This document shows positions 17,087-26,419 of a DNA stretch of 64,000 nt, piece after piece. Location of the stretch: contig CALRIU020000010.1 of NCBI GenBank assembly GCA_943362175.1, forward strand, positions 62,001 through 126,000, in the 5' to 3' direction. The notes below the pieces were generated by a model. It was not told where the DNA came from, made no database searches, and worked only from the letters and a program-made list of their open reading frames with translations. Made by a program: the position numbers and the translations under genes. The DNA is from UBA4416 sp943362175 (GTDB taxonomy: Bacteria; Bacteroidota; Bacteroidia; B-17B0; Aurantibacillaceae). Numbering within the stretch: the stretch's first letter is position 1; the number at the start of each line of letters is the position of its first letter.

Positions 17087-17674
17087 ATGATCCTTACGGT
17101 GATAGTTAAGAGGCATAATGGTTTAGGCTCCGATCAGCCAACGCTTCCTATTTCCGGGAAAACGATACAGGCGAATAAAAAAGGTGGTTTACGGTTCTTT
17201 TTTGCGGGGTGTATTCCTGGCTTTATCCATAAACGGAATCGGTTTAAACTATCCGGAGTAAGATTGAAGCAAGTATAAACGTGATGAGCCCTTGTATTCT
17301 GGTGTTGGCTTTGACTAGGCGGGGATCCTCAGTATAATAGCAGCAATACTGATTTTTAACTTTAAAAGCCAAATCACTATGCACCTCATGATTGTAATCA
17401 GCGCAATGCCTGGTGTGGCGCACCTTAACGGGAAACCGGCAGGTTAATCCCCAGATTATGAGGCATACATTGAAGCGGACTACTTACACTCTCATGAGGG
17501 GTAGGTAGGGGGCAATCCCTTGTGCCTTGCTTTTGTCTTCAATCAGCTTGTCAATCCTCTGAGAATGGGTATTTGTGCTTTCAGGAGATCATTATTTATA
17601 CAAGGCAGGCTTGTCCGGAATAGATTTGAGTTAGCTTTTCCTTAGCAGTATCAGCGGAACAAAAAGACGAGGGT
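17087..17674. other. Intergenic stretch without a supported gene
   Basis: 588 bp between the terminator and the type B T9SS gene. A 63-codon open frame at 17087-17278 starts inside the terminator's T run and has no family features. A 22-codon frame at 17378-17446 also looks accidental. No repeat, tRNA or clear promoter was seen. Possible gene decay, but no source gene can be named. Confidence 0.5.
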
Positions 17675-20600
17675 TTATCTTAAAATGGTCACGTGGCCGC
17701 GTTTTTCGTATTCTGCTTTATCAATGCCTTTTCCGGTAATGGCATACACGTACACGTCTTCAGCGACTTCTTTTCCTCTGTAAGTGCCGTCCCAGCAGAT
17801 GGTCACGTCATTCGATTCAAATAATAAGTTTCCCCAGCGGTCGAAGATTTTAATATTGTATTCGATCAGGTTGGTTGTAGGAATTAAAAAAACATCGTTC
17901 AACAGGTCACCGTTAGGTGTAAACGTATTCGGAACATACAGGGAGGATTCCTTCACCACATCTACTTTGAGACAGGCGTCACTCTTACAGCCGTTGCTAT
18001 TGGAAGCCGTCACGCAATACTCTGCCGATTCGGAAGGATGTAAGCGGATCATGCTGCCAAAGCTGCCTTCACCCCATAAGAAAGATTCGCCTCCTGATGC
18101 TGTCAGGGTCAGCTCGTCGCCCTCCGCCACATAGGTGGATGATGGTGTAATTGTCGCAGAAGGACTTGGTTTTACATCTACCTTAGCTGTTTCGCTTATG
18201 GAGCATCCGTTTAACGTATAAGTTACGGTATAGGTGCTGCTGGCAGCAGGCGATATGGAAATACTGCTGGCTGTGTGATTGCCCGGTTGCCACTTATAGA
18301 AGCCCCCATTGGTAGAAGGTGTTGCCGTAAGCAGGGCATGTTCGCCGACACACACACTGGCGGAATTTACCGACAGGGCAGGCGTAGGGTTTAGGTCCAC
18401 TGCGAAATTTTTTGTTTCGTTACATATACCGTGTGTGGTATAACTCACGGTATAGGAGTTCTGGGCGCTTAATGCCAGATCGATAATGCCGGTGATGTTG
18501 TCGATGGCTAAGCCTGCCGGTGAAGCACTGAAAATTCCTCCTGTAACGCCTGTGATCACAGGAACCGGATTGGCAGAGGATGAAAGGCAATAGATGGAAG
18601 ACTGGTAGTTGAAGTCTGCATTGTTTACCGGAACAACAGTAAGTGTGCTTGTGGCTGCTACCGTGCAGGTGTTGATGGTTCCAATGACTGTATAGATGGT
18701 TGTACTTGCAGGGTTTGCTGTTACGACGCTTCCTGTAGAAGCGCTTAAGCTTGAGGAGGGAGTCCAGCTATAGCTGCTGGCGCCGCTTACCGTAAGGATA
18801 GCCGAGCCGGAAGCACAGAGGCTCGCAGAGCTTACGGATAAGGCCGGAAGCTGGATCACCGTTAAGGTAAGAGTTACCGGCGCCGCCTGGCACGAGCCGT
18901 TTCCGCCGTTGATGGTGTATACGGTGCTTACCTGAGGATTTGCCGTTACCACGCTACCGCTGGTTGTGGATAAACCGGTTGCCGGGCTCCAGGTATAGCT
19001 TGTGGCGCCGTTGGCTGTTAATTGCACAGGGGTTGTGCCACACACGGTTTGCGAAGCGGCTGTGATTACAGGATTGGCTACAACGCTCACTGTAGCGGTT
19101 ACAGGTGTGATGGCACAGGCGCCGGAAGTTGCCGTGATGGTATAAACAGTCGTTGCGGCCGGATTTGCTGTCACGGTAGAGCCTGTAGAAGAGGATAAGG
19201 TGGCAGCAGGCGCCCAGGTATAGTTCGCTGCGCCGCTTGCCGTTAACGTAGCTGTTCCTGACGGGCAGATGCTTGGGGAGTTTACGGAAATTACCGGAAC
19301 AGAGAGAACCGTCACCGTAGAGGTTGCGACGGCGCCGCCGCAGTTGGCGATGGTGCCGCTCACTGTATACACGCTTGTAGACGCAGGATTGGCAGTCACC
19401 ACGGATCCATTGGTAGAGGAGAGGTTCGTCGCAGGACCCCAGGTATAGGTGGTCGCTCCGCTGGCAGTTAAAGTGGCTGTTCCGCCCGGGCACATCGTGG
19501 CAGAGTTTACGGTAAGGGTAGGTGTCGTGACCACGTTAACGGTTACCGTAATCGGTGAAGCCACGCAGGAGCCGTTGCTGCCGTTGAGGGTATACACTGT
19601 GGTGGCGGGAGGATTGGCGAGCACGGTGGCGCTGTTCACAGAAGACAGGTTGCTTGCTGGGCTCCAGGTATAAGACGTTGCACCGCCGGCGATTAGTGTG
19701 GCCGATCCGGAGCTGCAAATGGTTTGTGAATTAGCCGTAAGAACAGGTGCGGGCAGAACGGTTACAGTAGTGGTCGCAGGAGATACAGCACAGGGCCCGC
19801 CGCTGCCGGTAATGGTATAAACGGTTGTGCTGCCGGGATTAGCAACCACCGAGCTTCCGGCTGTAGAAGAGAGGCCCGTTGCCGGAGTCCAGCTATAGCT
19901 GGTAGAGCCCGTTGCCGTTAAGGTAGCGGAACTGCTGCTGCAGATCGTGGCTGCATTTACGGTCAATGGTGTTACCGGGTTTACCGTCACGGTAGATGTA
20001 ATTGTTTTTACGGGGCATGAAAGCACACTTCCTGAAATGGTGTATACGGTTGTAGAAACAGGATTGGCTGTTACCACGCTTCCTGTGGCCGAACTCAGCG
20101 TGGCAGCTGGTGTCCAGGTATAGCTGGAAGCCCCGGTTGCTGTTAACGTGGCAGAACCGCCGCTACAGATTGTGGCCGAATTAACCGTCAGGTTAGTGGA
20201 AAGAAATTGCACATCAACATCATCAATAGCCATGTGATGGTCATTGCCGTTGTCGTCCGGATCATTCCACCGTAATAAAATATAGGAGTTATTAGGAATG
20301 GTAACCGTAATGCAGGCCGACATGGTTGCCATCTGGGTACAGGGATAACCCATCACCTGGCTGCTTCCGCTCGAGCTGTTGCTCTGGAGCTGTGTGAAAT
20401 TGAGCGCGGCCACGCTGGTTCCTCCGCCGGCGCCGATGGCGGGGGCTGTGGCGCCCACGATGTAATCAAAGCCAATCACATTGGTATTGCCGTTTTGTGC
20501 CAGCGAAAGCTGATAACCTTTATAGGTCACCCGAACGTGGCTTACCGCTGAGCCTGTAGTATTTTGTAAGACAACGCCATAACGTAAGGTACCGGTACTT

Positions 20601-20869
20601 CCGCTGGCCCTGGAACCTATTTTCTGATCGTTGTTACCATTGCACTCGTAGGTATAAAAGCCGCCGGTATTGCTGGGAGGAGAAGTTGTAATGTCCTGGT
20701 GCGACTGAAAGGTCCCTACCATATACCATCCCGGATAAGTCACATTATTTGTCCAGGAATTGATATCGACAACGCCAAAATTCTGAAAGTACGAACCTGT
20801 GGGAACGGATACCTGCGCCAGGGATGTTAAGCTCAGGATTGTCATAAATATCGCAGTGAATCTCCTCAT
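17675..20869 (-). CDS. T9SS type B (gliding-motility CHU_C) Ig-repeat surface protein
   Basis: About 1064 residues from ATG 20869, which begins a signal peptide (MRRFTAIFMTILSLTSLAQ). The upstream frame to a TTG is rejected because it would bury that peptide. An N-terminal domain of about 205 residues (GGFYTYECNGNNDQKIGSRASG, ILLRWNDPDDNGNDHHMAIDDV) is shared with the protein at 29018. Then come seven tandem Ig-like units of exactly 75 residues (VNSATICSGGSATLTATGAS type), two divergent units, and a CHU_C/TIGR04131-type type B sorting domain (YVPNTFTPNGDLLNDVF, IKIFDRWGNLLFES). Likely a long surface-attached adhesin. Its promoter is at 20967-20974. Confidence 0.9.
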   Translation of the reverse strand: MRRFTAIFMTILSLTSLAQVSVPTGSYFQNFGVVDINSWTNNVTYPGWYMVGTFQSHQDITTSPPSNTGGFYTYECNGNNDQKIGSRASGSTGTLRYGVVLQNTTGSAVSHVRVTYKGYQLSLAQNGNTNVIGFDYIVGATAPAIGAGGGTSVAALNFTQLQSNSSSGSSQVMGYPCTQMATMSACITVTIPNNSYILLRWNDPDDNGNDHHMAIDDVDVQFLSTNLTVNSATICSGGSATLTATGASSYTWTPAATLSSATGSVVTANPVSTTVYTISGSVLSCPVKTITSTVTVNPVTPLTVNAATICSSSSATLTATGSTSYSWTPATGLSSTAGSSVVANPGSTTVYTITGSGGPCAVSPATTTVTVLPAPVLTANSQTICSSGSATLIAGGATSYTWSPASNLSSVNSATVLANPPATTVYTLNGSNGSCVASPITVTVNVVTTPTLTVNSATMCPGGTATLTASGATTYTWGPATNLSSTNGSVVTANPASTSVYTVSGTIANCGGAVATSTVTVLSVPVISVNSPSICPSGTATLTASGAANYTWAPAATLSSSTGSTVTANPAATTVYTITATSGACAITPVTATVSVVANPVITAASQTVCGTTPVQLTANGATSYTWSPATGLSTTSGSVVTANPQVSTVYTINGGNGSCQAAPVTLTLTVIQLPALSVSSASLCASGSAILTVSGASSYSWTPSSSLSASTGSVVTANPASTTIYTVIGTINTCTVAATSTLTVVPVNNADFNYQSSIYCLSSSANPVPVITGVTGGIFSASPAGLAIDNITGIIDLALSAQNSYTVSYTTHGICNETKNFAVDLNPTPALSVNSASVCVGEHALLTATPSTNGGFYKWQPGNHTASSISISPAASSTYTVTYTLNGCSISETAKVDVKPSPSATITPSSTYVAEGDELTLTASGGESFLWGEGSFGSMIRLHPSESAEYCVTASNSNGCKSDACLKVDVVKESSLYVPNTFTPNGDLLNDVFLIPTTNLIEYNIKIFDRWGNLLFESNDVTICWDGTYRGKEVAEDVYVYAITGKGIDKAEYEKRGHVTILR
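18616..20188 (-). repeat. Seven tandem 225-bp coding repeats (75 aa each)
   Basis: The seven units begin at intervals of exactly 75 codons. Each has a C-x-GxxxLTAxGAxxYTWxPAxxLS core and ends NPxxTTVYT. DNA identity is partial, so the repeats are old or under selection for protein sequence. Confidence 0.85.
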
Positions 20870-20934
20870 GTACTTCTTAAATTTAAAGTATCTAAGCGGT
20901 TTCGGACTATTTTGCTCCCGGAAGGGAATGATCA

Positions 20935-20953
20935 AAACTCCTGTAGGATATTC
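20935..20953 (-). promoter_or_regulatory. Shared 19-nt leader motif, copy 1
   Basis: GAATATCCTACAGGAGTTT on the minus strand, about 14 nt after the -7 box at 20967-20974. A copy differing at one base lies at 28943-28961 before the paralogous gene at 29018. The motif would fall near the 5' end of both transcripts. Confidence 0.55.
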
Positions 20954-20966
20954 GCTTAATCTGCCG

Positions 20967-20974
20967 CAAAGTTA
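20967..20974 (-). promoter_or_regulatory. Bacteroidota -7 box of the type B T9SS gene (TAACTTTG)
   Basis: TAACTTTGCGG on the minus strand matches TAnnTTTG. It gives a leader of about 95 nt to the ATG at 20869. No good -33 box. Confidence 0.6.
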
Positions 20975-21041
20975 GGCAATCTATGAAAACCTTATATATA
21001 CCTAATATTAAGAAACCGTTGCATTTTAATAACAATGGACT

Positions 21042-22904
21042 TTAATAGAGGCCTCCTACCGCTCTGTTTTCCAGTCCTTTAATGTTTATTTTGGGTAAAG
21101 CGACAGGAACCTTCTCTTTCACCGACCGATCCGTGAGCGATAGCAGAAATTTTTTTAACTGCATCGTTTCCTGAGTAGATAATTGCAGCGAGTCAAAAGG
21201 CAGGGTCTGGTTACCAACGGCAATGCCCAGTCCTGCGCCTCCGCCTTTCTTATAAAAATCAATCACTTCGTCCAGGCTCTGATAAATGCCATTGTGCATA
21301 TAAGGCCCGGTAAGGTCAATGTTGCGGATGCCGGGCGTTTTGAATGAGGCCAGGTGAATGCGGTTCTTTGAGATGTGGTATCGTCCGCTATCGGCATCCA
21401 GCTCCCGGTTGAGCTTGTTTTGGGGAACGCCAATCACTTCAAATTCCTGGTCGTTGTAAAAGGGTGGTACCAGGCCGTTGAACAGCGGGAAGAAGTGGCA
21501 GCTGCCACAGAGGGCTTTGCCGGCAAACAGGGTGTATCCCCTGACCTCGTCTGGCGAGAGCTGCGTTTTATCACCACGGAGATACTGATCGAAACGGGAG
21601 TTGAGGGATACCAGCGTCCGCTCATACTCGCTCAAAGCTTTTAAAACGCCGTAATACGTAATGGCAGTGTCTTCCGTTTGATGGAAGGCTTTATGAAACA
21701 GGTGCCTGTAGCCCGGGCTTTGCCTGAGCTTGTATACGAGTTGCTCCGGTGATGAGAACATTTCCCGGTGGCTGGTCAAAACCTCGCTGGCCTGGTCTTC
21801 CAGCTGCAGGCTTTTGCCATCGGTGAAAAACGCTTTTTGAAAAAAGGCATTCAGAAGCGAAGGGGTGTTGCGTTTTAAATGATCATCGGCTCCGAAAGTT
21901 TGGTTGAAGGCGATGCTTCCTCCGAAGGCATGTTTGGGATCGTGGCAGGAAGCGCAGGCTCGTTGGTTATTGCCCGAAAGCACAGGATCAAAAAACAGGA
22001 GGCGCCCAAGCTCCGCCTGATTGGGTGCAAGCACAGAGTCTTTTAATACCACCGAAAAGTAGCTTTTGTTGAACCAGTTCTTGTCATAAAAGGCTTTGCG
22101 GCGGATATTCACCGCGTAGTTCGTTGTTTCTTTCCTGGCCGCTTCATCGTAGAACGTGTACAAATCCTCATACAAAGGTTTGAGAAAGGCCGTTATAAAG
22201 TACAGCCTGTCGAAGTGCTCATAATCCGGATGTGCGGAAAGATAATGACCGGCACGTTTGATCAAAGCGCTTACCGCTGTTTTATCGGTATCGCTCACAG
22301 GAAACAGGGAAACCGTTTGTTCAATGCCTGAGAGAATGCTCCTGATCTCCGGCAGGTTTTGCTTGTTTACGGTACAGTCATAGCCATTCAGGTAGAGTGA
22401 CATAACACGCAGGATCTCAAAGCGGAGCATATCTACCGCCGTCGAAGGTTTGAATTGCTTATCGCGGCTTTTATCGGTCACGTAGCTTAGGGTCTGTTTC
22501 AGCAGGGCCAGCTCATGGTTGATGTCGATCAGCGAATCGGTACCGGCGCTATATAAAAAAGATTCGATTACCTGGAAGCCATGAGGCGCAAAGGTTCTGT
22601 AATTGTACTCGTACTCCGCTTTATATACCAGGGGCGCATTGATGAATTGCCTGGAGTGGAAGGAGAAATGGTATTCCGTGTAGTATTCTATTTCCTTGAA
22701 GAGCTGCCGTGCTTTGACGTAGTAGGTCTGCGCTGCTGAGCGGCCCGAATGATACGTTAACGAGGTCTCCAGGCTGTCCAGGCATTGGATGATGCCGGAA
22801 AGATGGGACTGAACCTTTTGGTTAATGCGTTGAGAGACCGTTCTTTCATCGGTACCCGTAAAGGAAGAGAACAGCATGGCAAACAATACTGCTCCGAACA
22901 GCAT
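21042..22904 (-). CDS. Di-haem cytochrome c peroxidase (MauG/CCP family)
   Basis: About 620 residues from ATG 22904, which starts a signal sequence (MLFGAVLFAMLFSSFTG) 19 nt after the phoD stop. A longer frame to 23033 lies inside phoD and is rejected. The N-terminal 260 residues are helical, of unknown role. The C-terminal half is a di-haem peroxidase with two CxxCH haem sites, RACASCHDPKHAFGG and ALCGSCHFFPLFNG, and a GPYMHNGIYQSLDEVIDFY segment. Periplasmic or surface-located. The substrate could be H2O2 or, as in MauG, an oxidised protein side chain. It appears to be the last gene of a four-gene minus-strand operon with secreted phosphatases. Confidence 0.88.
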   Translation of the reverse strand: MLFGAVLFAMLFSSFTGTDERTVSQRINQKVQSHLSGIIQCLDSLETSLTYHSGRSAAQTYYVKARQLFKEIEYYTEYHFSFHSRQFINAPLVYKAEYEYNYRTFAPHGFQVIESFLYSAGTDSLIDINHELALLKQTLSYVTDKSRDKQFKPSTAVDMLRFEILRVMSLYLNGYDCTVNKQNLPEIRSILSGIEQTVSLFPVSDTDKTAVSALIKRAGHYLSAHPDYEHFDRLYFITAFLKPLYEDLYTFYDEAARKETTNYAVNIRRKAFYDKNWFNKSYFSVVLKDSVLAPNQAELGRLLFFDPVLSGNNQRACASCHDPKHAFGGSIAFNQTFGADDHLKRNTPSLLNAFFQKAFFTDGKSLQLEDQASEVLTSHREMFSSPEQLVYKLRQSPGYRHLFHKAFHQTEDTAITYYGVLKALSEYERTLVSLNSRFDQYLRGDKTQLSPDEVRGYTLFAGKALCGSCHFFPLFNGLVPPFYNDQEFEVIGVPQNKLNRELDADSGRYHISKNRIHLASFKTPGIRNIDLTGPYMHNGIYQSLDEVIDFYKKGGGAGLGIAVGNQTLPFDSLQLSTQETMQLKKFLLSLTDRSVKEKVPVALPKINIKGLENRAVGGLY

Positions 22905-22923
22905 CCTGATGACAGAGGCCCTC

Positions 22924-24789
22924 TTAGTTTTTGATGAAGCGAAGTGTCTGCGAATATCCGGCTGCATGAATGTTGAGAATGTAATGCCCCTGGCTGAGAT
23001 GAGAGGTCCTGATGAAATGCTTTGAAACACCATTCACCGCACCTTTGACTTCCTCCGTGCTTACGTTTTTTCCGGCCATGTCGTAAATAGTGAATTGCAG
23101 GTCGCCGTCCAGCGGCTGGTATAGTTGTAAGGTCATGTAATCATTTACAGGGTTGGGATATGCCGATAAGATCACAGGCTTCAAAAGCTCGTTCAGAGCA
23201 TTGGGCTGCGATACCACGATGGTTCTGGGGCAAAGCGGGGCTTTCGCAAAAAAGAGGGAGCTGCGGGGAATGGCCGCCGAGTTGCTGGCCTGCAGGCGCC
23301 GTTGCAGGGTGCTCACGTAAAACGAGCGGGCATAGCTAAAAGAAGGCGATTGGGTATCGATCGTGGAGATATTGTACCAGTCGGCTTGCGTCCTGTTTTT
23401 ATTGATGTCCATGATCACATAGCCATGGCTGCTCAGGTCGCAGTATTTGATATGGCTGTTGGCTGCCTGGATGGCCGCGGCTCCCAAAGGAATGGACATT
23501 CCCGGAGAGGTGACACTTGGCGTCACGAATTCCACGCCGGCCGATCCCGCGCCCGTTGAGCCATTGTAGCTGGCAGTGGGGAGGTCATTGGCCCAGGAAG
23601 AATGGATGTCGCCGGTAATTACCACCATGTTGGAAATATTGTTGCTCAGGATGTGGTTATACACCCTGTCCCGTTCGGCAGGGTAGCCGTCCCATTGGTC
23701 ATCGTTGAAGGCAATGCCGAATACTTTGAGAGGTGCCATCATCACCTGCTGCCCCAGCACTTTCCACTGGGCGGTGGTAGAATCCAGCTTATTGGTAAGC
23801 CAGCTGTATTGTGTAGCGCCTAAAAGCCTGCGGGAGCTGGCCGTTACGGTAGCGCCCGTGGTGCCTGCCTGCACATCCCTTCCCTGGATCCTGGTGTCCA
23901 GCATCATCAGTTCCACCAGGTTGCCATATCTGATCGTACGGTAAATCTGGTAAGGGTTGGAAACACTGGTCTGCCGGATCGGGAGCCATTCAAAAAAGGC
24001 CTTCTGCGCCATCGCTTTCCGTGCGCTCCACAGGCCTTCGTTGGGCTGGTGATTTTCGGCACCGTTCATCCAGGAGTCGTTGGCAAATTCATGATCGTCA
24101 TACACAATGATAAACGGAAATTGCTGATGAAGCTTCTGTAAGTCGTTATCGAGGTGGTAAGAAGAATAGCGCATCCTGTAATCGGCGATGGAAACAATCT
24201 CGTTGGCCGGCGACCATTGCCTGTTCACGCTTGCGTTCGGAGAATAGCCGCCTGTATTGTATTCGTAAATGTAATCTCCCAGGGCAATCACGGCGTCAAA
24301 ATCCTCGCGTTGCCATAAGCTGCTGTATACATTGAAATAGCCGGCTTCAAAATTGGCGCAGGATACCAGGGCAAACCTCAGGCTGTCGACGGCATTGCCC
24401 ACAGGCGTAGTCCTGGTGCGGCCCCTGGGCGACAGGAAATTTCCCGTTTGAAATTCATAATAATAAACCGTATTCGGACTTAAGCCGCTCACGTCGACCT
24501 TCACCGTAAAATCGGCACTGGAGTCGGTGAGGAGCACCCCTGTTTTCACCACGTTGGCCATTCCCGTGTCGGTGGCTACTTTCCAGCTCACAATTACCGA
24601 CTGGGTCATTTGCGCGGAATCGGGAGTTACCCTCGTCCAGATGATGACGTTGTTGGCCAGAGGGTCGCCCGATGCCACGCCGTGGTAAAACGGCTTCAGG
24701 CAGCTTTGCAGGCTGATCTTATGCTCCTGTGCATTGGATAAGAAATAAGCCAGGAAGAGAACAACAAAGAAAAGGATCTTTTTATACAT
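22924..24789 (-). CDS. PhoD-family alkaline phosphatase with T9SS tail
   Basis: 621 residues. A signal peptide (to about residue 20) is followed by the PhoD N-terminal domain (GVASGDPLANNVIIWTRVTP) and the metallophosphatase domain. Metal-ligand motifs are present: SCANFEAGYFNVY, ALGDYIYEY, YDDHEFANDSW, ITGDIHSSW and EFVTPSVTSPG. PhoD enzymes are Ca/Fe phosphomono- and diesterases. The last 85 residues are a type A sorting domain (AYPNPVNDYMTLQL, LSQGHYILNI), so the enzyme is probably exported by T9SS. It lies 9 nt after the Gly-rich gene and 19 nt before the MauG gene. Confidence 0.93.
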   Translation of the reverse strand: MYKKILFFVVLFLAYFLSNAQEHKISLQSCLKPFYHGVASGDPLANNVIIWTRVTPDSAQMTQSVIVSWKVATDTGMANVVKTGVLLTDSSADFTVKVDVSGLSPNTVYYYEFQTGNFLSPRGRTRTTPVGNAVDSLRFALVSCANFEAGYFNVYSSLWQREDFDAVIALGDYIYEYNTGGYSPNASVNRQWSPANEIVSIADYRMRYSSYHLDNDLQKLHQQFPFIIVYDDHEFANDSWMNGAENHQPNEGLWSARKAMAQKAFFEWLPIRQTSVSNPYQIYRTIRYGNLVELMMLDTRIQGRDVQAGTTGATVTASSRRLLGATQYSWLTNKLDSTTAQWKVLGQQVMMAPLKVFGIAFNDDQWDGYPAERDRVYNHILSNNISNMVVITGDIHSSWANDLPTASYNGSTGAGSAGVEFVTPSVTSPGMSIPLGAAAIQAANSHIKYCDLSSHGYVIMDINKNRTQADWYNISTIDTQSPSFSYARSFYVSTLQRRLQASNSAAIPRSSLFFAKAPLCPRTIVVSQPNALNELLKPVILSAYPNPVNDYMTLQLYQPLDGDLQFTIYDMAGKNVSTEEVKGAVNGVSKHFIRTSHLSQGHYILNIHAAGYSQTLRFIKN

Positions 24790-24798
24790 GGTCCGGAA

Positions 24799-26394
24799 TT
24801 ATTGCTTGATGATTTTTTCTGTAAGGATGACTTCGTTGGAAACCAGTCGCAGGATGTAAATTCCCGAAGGCAGCCCCGACAGGTTTAATTGCTGTCCGGC
24901 TTTGGTATCCAGATCGCATTTCTGTGCCATGACCTGCTTTCCGTGAAGGTCATACATCTGAAACTCGGCTCCGGAATCAGTGAGGTATTGAGGAAACCTG
25001 AATTGCACGTTCAACACATCTGTGACAGGGTTAGGGTATACTGTGAGTTTATGATAGGCTGTGTTTTCTTCAAGCGAGGTGGTGTTGCTGCAAGTGAGGC
25101 TGTAGCTTCCCGCAGCGCCCGCTGCAAAGCCTGTTCCGCCGTTCAGGGAAATTACCGGGTTGATGGGATTGCTCACACAGGAAGAGGCAAATACTTTAAT
25201 CCTTCCGCCGCCGGCGCCACCGCCTGCATTTCCATCCGATCCGCTGCCACTCGTAAGCGCCTGCGTTCCGCAGAAAGTCGCGCTGTAATTGCAGCTGGTG
25301 CCGTTGCCTTTCAATCCTCCGGCTCCGCCATTGCCGCCTTTGGCTTGCAGTACCCCGGAGATATTCATATAGTTCGGAGATTCCAGATAGATGCCGCCCC
25401 CGGCTCCTCCGCCGGCGCCGCTTCCTCCACCGGCACCACACGACAGGTTGGCCTCCCCGCAATCATCGCAGCCATCGCTGCAGCACTTGGCGGTCACGCC
25501 GCCATTGCCACCCGTTCCGCCATTGAGGCCGTTGGAGCCATTGGCTGTTATAGCACCCGAAAGAATCATCGTATCCTGTACGATGATTTTTACCATACCA
25601 CCGCCGTTGCCGCCTTTTCCACCATTGCCTCCGGCAATGTATGAACGTGCGCCACCGCCGGCACCGCCGCCGCCGGAACCCATATCGATGTCGTTGGCTT
25701 GGATCGTGCCGTAAGTTGCTGCCGCGGTTCCTGCTGTGCCACCACTACCGGGAACAATGGCGTATGCTGTGGAAACGTTCACGCCCGTGGCTGTATACGA
25801 GCTGGTGCCATTGCCTCCGTTGGAAGCATTGCCGCCTTTTCCGCCGTAAGAGCCGCCCGCCCCGCCACCGGCGCCACCACCGGAACCAATCATGCCGGCT
25901 TCGTCGTTATTGGATAAGCACTGTTGCTTAGGACCGGAACCATTCTGGCCTGCAGCTCCCGGCTGGCCGCCACCGGCGCCATTTCCGGCTGTTGCCTGCT
26001 GGCCACCCTGAATGGTTACCTGGCCTGTATTATCTTTATTGCTGCAACCCGTTAAGGATACAATATCTCCCGTAAGGCTTGTGACTGTGCTGCCTGCAAG
26101 GCCTCCGGCACCGCCTGTATAACCGGCATCATCGGCATTGATGGTGCCCTGGATAATGGCGCTTTTGCAATAAACCGTGAGCTTGCCGCAGCTGTTGGCC
26201 GAGTACTTATTGACAAACACTGTTACATTGGGAGGTACAACGAATCGGCCGGTAACACTGTAAGTCCCCGACAGGATAATGCTGGAGGTAACCGTGTAGT
26301 CGCCGGGAACAGTCGTTACCGTACATTGAGGCATCATGAGGTGGGCGCTTAGCAAAAAGCAGCTCGTTAATAAAAAGGTCAGGAGAGATTTCAT
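24799..26394 (-). CDS. Glycine-rich T9SS-secreted protein
   Basis: 531 residues. The signal peptide is followed by a short beta-strand-rich region (TVTSSIILSGTYSVTGRFVVPP). A long Gly/Ala/Asn-rich stretch (about 90-430) is built of GGxGGxGG words with scattered Cys pairs. A type A sorting domain closes it (TVYPNPVTDVLNVQF, LPSGIYILRLVS). The repeated Gly patches resemble a right-handed beta-solenoid or a polyglycine-helix adhesin, but no family was identified. It sits between the two phosphatase genes and is probably in one operon with them. Several long frames on the opposite strand are shadows of its Gly codons. Confidence 0.82.
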   Translation of the reverse strand: MKSLLTFLLTSCFLLSAHLMMPQCTVTTVPGDYTVTSSIILSGTYSVTGRFVVPPNVTVFVNKYSANSCGKLTVYCKSAIIQGTINADDAGYTGGAGGLAGSTVTSLTGDIVSLTGCSNKDNTGQVTIQGGQQATAGNGAGGGQPGAAGQNGSGPKQQCLSNNDEAGMIGSGGGAGGGAGGSYGGKGGNASNGGNGTSSYTATGVNVSTAYAIVPGSGGTAGTAAATYGTIQANDIDMGSGGGGAGGGARSYIAGGNGGKGGNGGGMVKIIVQDTMILSGAITANGSNGLNGGTGGNGGVTAKCCSDGCDDCGEANLSCGAGGGSGAGGGAGGGIYLESPNYMNISGVLQAKGGNGGAGGLKGNGTSCNYSATFCGTQALTSGSGSDGNAGGGAGGGRIKVFASSCVSNPINPVISLNGGTGFAAGAAGSYSLTCSNTTSLEENTAYHKLTVYPNPVTDVLNVQFRFPQYLTDSGAEFQMYDLHGKQVMAQKCDLDTKAGQQLNLSGLPSGIYILRLVSNEVILTEKIIKQ

Positions 26395-26419
26395 AGATGG
26401 TTGCTGGTATTAATTTAGA

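Noticed and set aside
17087..17278. 63-codon frame after the T9SS gene
   Set aside because: Starts in the terminator's T run and shows no similarity or promoter.
18616..20188. Regularly spaced repeats, considered as a CRISPR array
   Set aside because: The 225-bp period is in frame, and the repeats encode Ig-like units within one protein; no short identical repeats.
24889..25931. Long Ala/Arg/Pro-rich plus-strand frames
   Set aside because: Antisense shadows of the Gly-rich T9SS gene; composition follows from the complementary GGN codons.
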